The translations under genes and the position numbers were made by a program. From Calvatia gigantea (lineage: Eukaryota > Basidiomycota > Agaricomycetes > Agaricales > Lycoperdaceae), in assembly GCA_025093985.1 (NCBI GenBank), contig JACAAK010000004.1, forward strand, positions 1,984,001 through 2,048,000: a DNA stretch of 64,000 bases, written 5' to 3'. A model generated the notes under the pieces. The model ran no database searches. It was not told where the DNA came from and saw only the letters and a program-made list of their open reading frames with translations. Positions within the stretch are counted from its first letter, which is position 1, and each line of letters starts with the position of its first letter. Below are positions 59,185 through 64,000 of this stretch, in pieces.

Positions 59185-60009
59185 TTAGAGTATAATCCTC
59201 AAGTCCTTCCACCAAACAAAACTGGCGACCGTGAGTAAAGAGAGGACAGCTGGACCAAGGTCAGACATGAATATCGTGTAAATCCATATTGTGGCTAGGG
59301 GGGGACACTAGGCAGGTGAGCAGGCGGGCGCAACTGCACCGATGTGACCCATACCTGCTTCATGTTCGTCAACCAATTCGCGTTGTTAATCTGGTATATT
59401 AGGCGACAGCCAGAGAGGATGCTGACTGCAAAGTGCAATATTTGTAGCACTCTGTATGATTTATGTCGCAGAGCTGGCTGCGAAGTTAGCCGTCAACCAG
59501 AAGGCACTCGGAACGACGCACTGTAGAAAATTAATATAGCCAGAACTACATCCGTGTCAGAGAAAATTTACTTGGTGCGACGCGTAGTAACTCACTGGGC
59601 ACACTGGATATCATTCTGTCTCGTAGCTCACCAAAGGTAGGTTGCCTGTTGTACTGATAGTGCATCAAACTAATGTATGTGAGGACCTTCCAGGACCCAG
59701 AAGCCAATCGACGACGTACATTTCCATCATTAACAGCAAAAATGAGAAAGGCACAACGTAAAGAATTGTGTCCAATACTTCCTCGCCGAACGAAGCGCCT
59801 CCTTGTCCCCCATCGTCCGTTGGATCCGCACCTGTAGTCCGGCCGGGCTGAGGAATGCTCTTGAGGACACCAGACTCATTTACCAGCCTCCATTGCTCCT
59901 CCTCTGATATTTCAATCAGTGGCTTTTCGGTGCTCTCGTTTTGAGCATTGCTGGGTTGTAGGAGGGACTTATTGTCAGAAGTGGGTTTGCCCTTGCGCTG
60001 TTTCGTCAT
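59185..60009 (-). CDS. Small fungal membrane protein of unknown function
   Basis: It starts MTKQRKGKPTSDNKSLLQPS at 60009. The soluble part LIEISEEEQWRLVNESGVLK is followed by FGEEVLDTILYVVPFSFLLL-MMEM, a membrane helix. An intron then joins to YNRQPTFGELRDRMISSVP. Later exons give VLQILHFAVSILSGCRLIYQ and INNANWLTNMKQ, then TIWIYTIFMSDLGPAVLSLL and FVWWKDLRIIL, TAA at 59185-59187. Four membrane segments are likely. I know this pattern as a conserved fungal hypothetical family but have no function. Exon edges at 59560-59630 and 59290-59350 are approximate. It is divergent from the FAF1-like gene, 130 bases between starts. Confidence 0.7.
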
Positions 60010-60139
60010 GAGGACAGGTAGGGGGTGGAAGAGCTGGTCGTGGAATGTGTGACAGTGTCACGTCCATCAGGAATTTCTAGTTTCCGCACGTTTAGCTTAG
60101 ATCTGATTTCTTTTCCCTTCTGACTCCAAAAACCACGCA

Positions 60140-61276
60140 ATGACAGACCAAGCTGAACTTTTGAGCATACTGGATGCCCACGGAAAACAGTTCTTGCAAT
60201 CGTTTGATCTTCCTAGTGTTGGATCTTCTGGGAAGCGAAAAGCCGCTGACAAGAACATTCATTCATCACCTAAACGCATAAAACTCAGTGAAAATCAACT
60301 GGACTCAGAGGAAGAATGGGGTGGGATACAGAGTGTGGATTCCGAAACAACAGGAGATGAGAGTGATTTGGGACCGAACCCGGACACAAGTGATCCAGGC
60401 ACGTTTTCCTTTGCTTCCGATTTCCCCTGCTTACATAGACCCGGATGATGGCTTCGCAGCGAATAACTCTGTCATCGCCGATGACATGGTCATCTTTTTT
60501 TCGGAAAAGGCCTTCAAAAACGAGCCTGTGTCGAAGGCGCAGATGAAAGCTTTCATGGTGAGTCCAGATCCACTGTCAAAACCACTTTCCCGAGCTCAAG
60601 TTGTTCTCTCCTCCTAAGTCATCGAAAGTTTCTAAGTTGAGAGACGGCAGCTCAGCTATCTCCCAGTTGAAAAAGAAGACATCCGAAGGAGAAGAGGAGG
60701 AGGACGAAAGGCATGTATATGATCCTCGCCCTCGTTATTCAGTGTGCCCTTACTCGATGACAGGACTAACGCGGAGAATGATGCACTTCTCCACAAGCTC
60801 GTGCATACGCAGTTGTTATCTGGGACCCTCAATCCAAACCCGGATATGACACCGGCACATCGGCGGAAAGCTTTAGCTGGTCGCGTGATGGAACTCACAG
60901 GAGAGGCCAGGTTAGGTAAGGGCGAAAAGGCCATTCGACACGGTGAGAGGAAAAAGGCCGGAAAGCGCGTGCGGGAAGGCCTAGCCCTGAAGCAAAAGGA
61001 AAGGGAGAAACAGGAACTAGAAGAGGTACGCTGATTTGGTACTTGCCGCAGTCGCAAGCTTACAGAGTCTTGCACTAAAAGGCGAAGAATTTGGGAAATT
61101 ACCACCCAACTCTGAAAAGACTTTTCGAGGGTCCCGGGTCCCCCAGATCGCAGCCAAGATCCCGAGGTCTTAGAATAGGCATTGGCAAATTCCGTGGGGG
61201 TGTTCTCCAGTTGAACAAACAGGAAATTGCCGCAGTGGCGGGTCCATCTCAACCTCCAGGCCGCAAGAAAAAGTAA
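60140..61276 (+). CDS. Faf1/C1orf131-like small-subunit ribosome assembly factor
   Basis: It starts MTDQAELLSILDAHGKQFLQ at 60140, then an acidic/basic disordered region with a nuclear-type signal KRKAADKNIHSSPKRIKL. Spliced exons read SVIADDMVIFFSEKAFKNEP, TNAENDALLHKLVHTQLLSG and MTPAHRRKALAGRVMELTGE, then a long basic helix ERKKAGKRVREGLALKQKER. The C-terminus KNLGNYHPTLKRLFEG and GIGKFRGGVLQLNKQEIAAV matches the Faf1 end (GKF..G.L.L....I). In yeast, Faf1 is needed for early 18S rRNA processing. Four introns. The stop is at 61274-61276. The assignment rests on the C-terminal motif and overall layout. Confidence 0.75.
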
Positions 61277-61357
61277 TATACCATAGCTAGTATTCAGTAC
61301 AGGACATCTGTTCCGTTGCATAAATAAGCTTTTTCAACACACATGAAACCCCAGTGC

Positions 61358-62031
61358 TCAGTAATAACCTCGTTTCCTCCCAGAGCTGTGTGAGTGTTGG
61401 GAAGGGTGCGAGTGCTGCGAGTGATGTGAGTGCCAAGAATGATGAGAATGGTGAGAACGATGGGATTGCTGCGATCGGCCAGAATGGCTATTGGTTTTCC
61501 TGTGTCGCGAGAATCAACTGACCGGACGAAAATTAAATTTTTAGTACTCACAGAGGTATTTGATTGCCGTGCTCGTCAATCATGATGACTTTTGTTGTCT
61601 GAGGGTCACCGTTACTGAGTAGGATATTGAACATGAGGCCGCGCTCTTAGATCTCAGGTATCAATGCATAGAAACTCACCGAGCAATTCTGTCATCTCTG
61701 TATCGATTATCCGATCCCCATGTCGACAAAATGAGTGCCATAATCGCTTCATTGTATCTCCTCACTCACCTATATAAAATACTCCCGTATTCATCCTGGA
61801 CTGTAAAAGGTGTCATATTTCGGGGCCGCCTTCCGGTTGATACTGGGCCTGGGTAACCGATGCTATTCCAACGGTCAGCACAAATGCAACCGTGTTAGCA
61901 GAAAACACGTACCGGGCTATCTCTTCACCATCATGATCTCTGAAGACTACACGAACCCCGGAAGGAACAATATACCGATATTCTTCAAGTTCTGAATCTG
62001 TTTCGTCATGCGCTGGTTGTCGTTCGCGCAT
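61358..62031 (-). CDS. Small protein with His/Ser-rich tail, unknown function
   Basis: I do not recognise this protein by function. It starts MRERQPAHDETDSELEEYRY at 62031 and reads VPSGVRVVFRDHDGEEIAR. Later exons give TPFTVQDEYGSILYR, YRDDRIAR and NGDPQTTKVIMIDEHGNQIP. These repeat a theme of a short beta motif (FRDHDGEEI, VQDEYGSIL, MIDEHGNQI). The last exon gives KTNSHSGRSQQSHRSHHSHH and SWHSHHSQHSHPSQHSHSSG-RKRGYY, TGA at 61358-61360. The His/Ser tail could bind metal or be a spacer. It converges with the FAF1-like gene, 81 bases between stops. Splice edges at about 61650-61900 are approximate. Confidence 0.6.
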
Positions 62032-62212
62032 CCTTGGCTAGCAGTGAGCTGAGTGTCTGATCAACATTTTTAAACTGTGCAAATAGGTTCTCACTTCGAT
62101 TGTGTCAGAGTAGTGGTAATCCGCGTACATGTACGCCTTTTTCCTTGGCTCATGGGGCATTCCAAGACCACCGCATGGGGGCCCTGGATCGTGCCTGCTC
62201 TACAGGGAAGGG

Positions 62213-63405
62213 TTAACGTCGCATCTTTATATACCACCCGAACACTTGACACACCCGGTACGCGAAATCCTGTGCGGGTGTCCTGTGTCTATTACTATGA
62301 TTTGCGATATACTCAGGCTCTCGAGTATGACGGACATTCGTCTCCAATGGATTGTCACTTTCGATAGGAGGGGAAATAATTTGTGGCTCCACATTCCCGA
62401 CAAGCGTAGCTTCTGGATCATTTATGTCCCGTGCTCCTTCGTTCATCCTCTCCCCTCTATCACTCGGCCTCCAGCCAATTCTGGGTGCTGGATGCGCATG
62501 ACCATACTCATCAAATTCACCGGGTCCGTCACCTGAGCGTCTTTGAGGATAGCCTCGAGCTGATGGGTCTGCATACGAATCCATGCTGTCTGGCTCACGG
62601 TACACAGATGGAATCGGGGTGTAGGATCTAGACCTAGACCCGGTTCTGCTTGATCCCCATGAGTCGTCATGCTGGCCATGTATTGGTGCCGGGGCGTACG
62701 TAGCATCATAATCAAGGTGCTGCGGCGATTGAGAGTGATGGTGGTGGTGGCGGTGACGATGAGGTGAATGACGGCGGCTATGATTATGATGCCTGACATG
62801 TTCATGCTGTGTGCCACCGCGAGGCGGAGGTGGCTCTCCATACATTCCAGGGGGAGGAACGTCTTCATACCCTGGCACTGAAGCCCCACTACTGGCGCCA
62901 GTAGTGTACTGGAAGCGCCGTTGGTGATGGTCTTCATATGAATATGGATAATCCTCTGGGTAGATAGATGGGTTGGAAGATTGATACACTGGGGGTTGGC
63001 GGAGGGGAGCGTTGGCGGGAGGTGGACCTGGAAGTATATTGTCCTGTAGAGCATACTGTGGTTCTGTCCAGTGCGCGTGCGGAGTATCTTCCAGAGGGTG
63101 GTGGGGATGCTACCGAAACGAAAGCCATTAATGAGTATGGAACCGCAGTGCAACCATCAAGGACCCACCCTATGCTTCTTTTTGAGCGTCCCTCGTCTTG
63201 CAAGAGAGGGATCAGTCAACGGTTGAGATTTTATGATCTCGGGGGGCAGAGAAGTTGAGCGAGAATGAAGTGTGGCAGATGAAACTGGCGAGAGACCAGG
63301 AGTAGGGTAAGCATAGTCCTTCGCTCCAATCGGAATAATGGGTGTTGGACGTGAAGGTTGAGTTTTAGAGCTTCCAAAGCTCTTGAAAATGTTGAAGCTG
63401 GGCAT
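62213..63405 (-). CDS. Disordered His/Pro/Tyr-rich protein of unknown function
   Basis: It starts MPSFNIFKSFGSSKTQPSRP at 63405. Exon 1 ends LARRGTLKKKHR, and an intron (about 63168-63105) joins HPHHPLEDTPHAHWTEPQYA, which stays open to the stop at 62213. The composition is low in hydrophobics, with a His/Arg block HHNHSRRHSPHRHRHHHHHS and Ser/Arg repeats SSRTGSRSRSYTPIPSVYRE. The last 25 residues (DFAYRVCQVFGWYIKMRR) are hydrophobic/basic and may form a helix. No known domain. It is probably a lineage-specific disordered protein. Confidence 0.6.
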
Positions 63406-63697
63406 GTCACAGAATCCTCGGTGGGGGCGTGAGGCGCGAGGCTTAAATAGCAGTGCCTCCACAAACTGGTGTATCCCACGAGGTACACATGCAGTCAAAC
63501 GCAACACCACTTAAGCTCCATGTATATGACCTAAACACTGCCTCCAATAACGTGCTAAGCAGGGCGCATTTTGAAATTCAGATTGCTGACCATATCGGTT
63601 CAGATTGAGTTTATTACAATTGTGGTTGTTTCTGATTTACAGTCCTGAACATTATGAGCGGACCTGGGATCTGCAATAAAGCTGAGGAGTTACGCAT
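63406..63697. other. Intergenic upstream of the His/Pro-rich gene
   Basis: 292 bases between two minus-strand genes. No distinct element seen. Confidence 0.35.
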
Positions 63698-64000
63698 TCA
63701 TCTCATTTCGTGAGCCTGCAATTCGCTCCATTGGAGTTGCTTTACATGGGATAGGGCTTGTGTAACTTTGGATATTGCGTCTGCAGTTGTGGCAATGTTG
63801 GTTGTATCCGCCAGGGCCGGGTTGGATGCAAATGACGTCAGTCGAGCCGTGAGAACTTGTAATGAAAGTTGAAGAGCTCGAGCAGATTCCTCGAGTGTGT
63901 CGGTGACCGACGAAGCCTGACGATGTTAGCATACAGAATAGAATGTGGGATGGTGAGACTCACCGTCGTGGGGGACTTTGAAGTTGGGACAATATTCTAG
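63698..64000 (-). CDS. 3-prime end of a coiled-coil protein, partial
   Basis: The gene enters from the right edge. After an AG acceptor at the window end, NIVPTSKSPTT joins across a short intron (about 63962-63915) to ASSVTDTLEESARALQLSLQ, VLTARLTSFASNPALADTTN and ISKVTQALSHVKQLQWSELQ-AHEMR, with TGA at 63698-63700. The heptad-like leucine pattern suggests a coiled coil. The product is unknown because most of the gene is outside the window. Confidence 0.5.

Noticed and set aside
60656..61321. 221-codon minus-strand frame opposite the FAF1-like gene
   Set aside because: The plus strand gives spliced exons matching the FAF1 layout, including the conserved C-terminus; the opposite frame has no recognised content.
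62443..63153. 236-codon minus-strand frame overlapping the His/Pro-rich gene
   Set aside because: It is a second frame across the same exon. The chosen frame joins in phase to the exon beginning MPSFNIFKSF and runs to a later stop, so this one is an out-of-frame shadow.

Overview
The window is nuclear DNA from a filamentous fungus, most likely a basidiomycete of the Agaricomycetes type. The evidence is a dense gene layout on both strands, many spliceosomal introns of about 45-65 bases with GT..AG ends, and a conserved eukaryotic and fungal gene set: DASH kinetochore subunit Dad4, a KCH potassium transport protein, two Zn2Cys6 regulators, an F-box/leucine-rich protein and a Dicer. I could not name the genus. 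I see no bacterial operon, CRISPR array, rRNA or tRNA gene.

Layout. 1-14 kb holds housekeeping genes: the 3-prime end of ALG8 (N-glycan assembly), DRG1/RBG1 GTPase, KCH protein, VTI1 SNARE, EMC3, NCS1/frequenin, a Cys-rich protein of unknown role, a WDR45-type PROPPIN (autophagy) and DAD4. 14-17.4 kb is gene-poor and carries an 816-bp foldback element (two 347-bp arms, more than 95% identical by eye) that ends 86 bases before the proposed ATE1 start. 17.4-26.3 kb: ATE1 arginyltransferase, IMP4, an M18 aspartyl aminopeptidase, and UTP12/WDR3. 26.8-37.6 kb: a large Zn2Cys6 factor, a Cys/Met-metabolism PLP enzyme with a splice-dependent AKL tail, a LOA1-like acyltransferase, TVP38 and a Ufe1/syntaxin-18 SNARE. 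37.6-39.2 kb has no convincing gene. 39.2-46.7 kb: F-box protein, SSU72 CTD phosphatase, 1-Cys peroxiredoxin, proteasome alpha-2, and a short Zn2Cys6 protein. 47.7-64 kb: an aldehyde dehydrogenase with a possible mitochondrial upstream start, COX8/COX7C, a Dicer with an apparently dead helicase, an ankyrin-like fungal protein, a small membrane protein, a FAF1-like ribosome factor, a His/Ser-tailed protein, a disordered His-rich protein and the 3-prime end of one more gene.

How it fits together. The genes are individually transcribed, and many share short divergent promoters (DRG1/KCH, VTI1/EMC3, M18 peptidase/UTP12, LOA1/TVP38, ALDH/COX8, membrane protein/FAF1). Three products (IMP4, UTP12, FAF1-like) act in small-subunit ribosome assembly and several (VTI1, UFE1, TVP38, EMC3, NCS1) act in secretory membranes, but nothing indicates co-regulation.

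The most interesting points are the Dicer, with degenerate helicase motifs but intact RNase III residues, and the long foldback element, whose transcript would form a near-perfect 347-bp duplex of the kind Dicer cuts. The link between them is inference. All gene models were spliced by eye from reading frame and family similarity, so internal exon edges are approximate unless stated.
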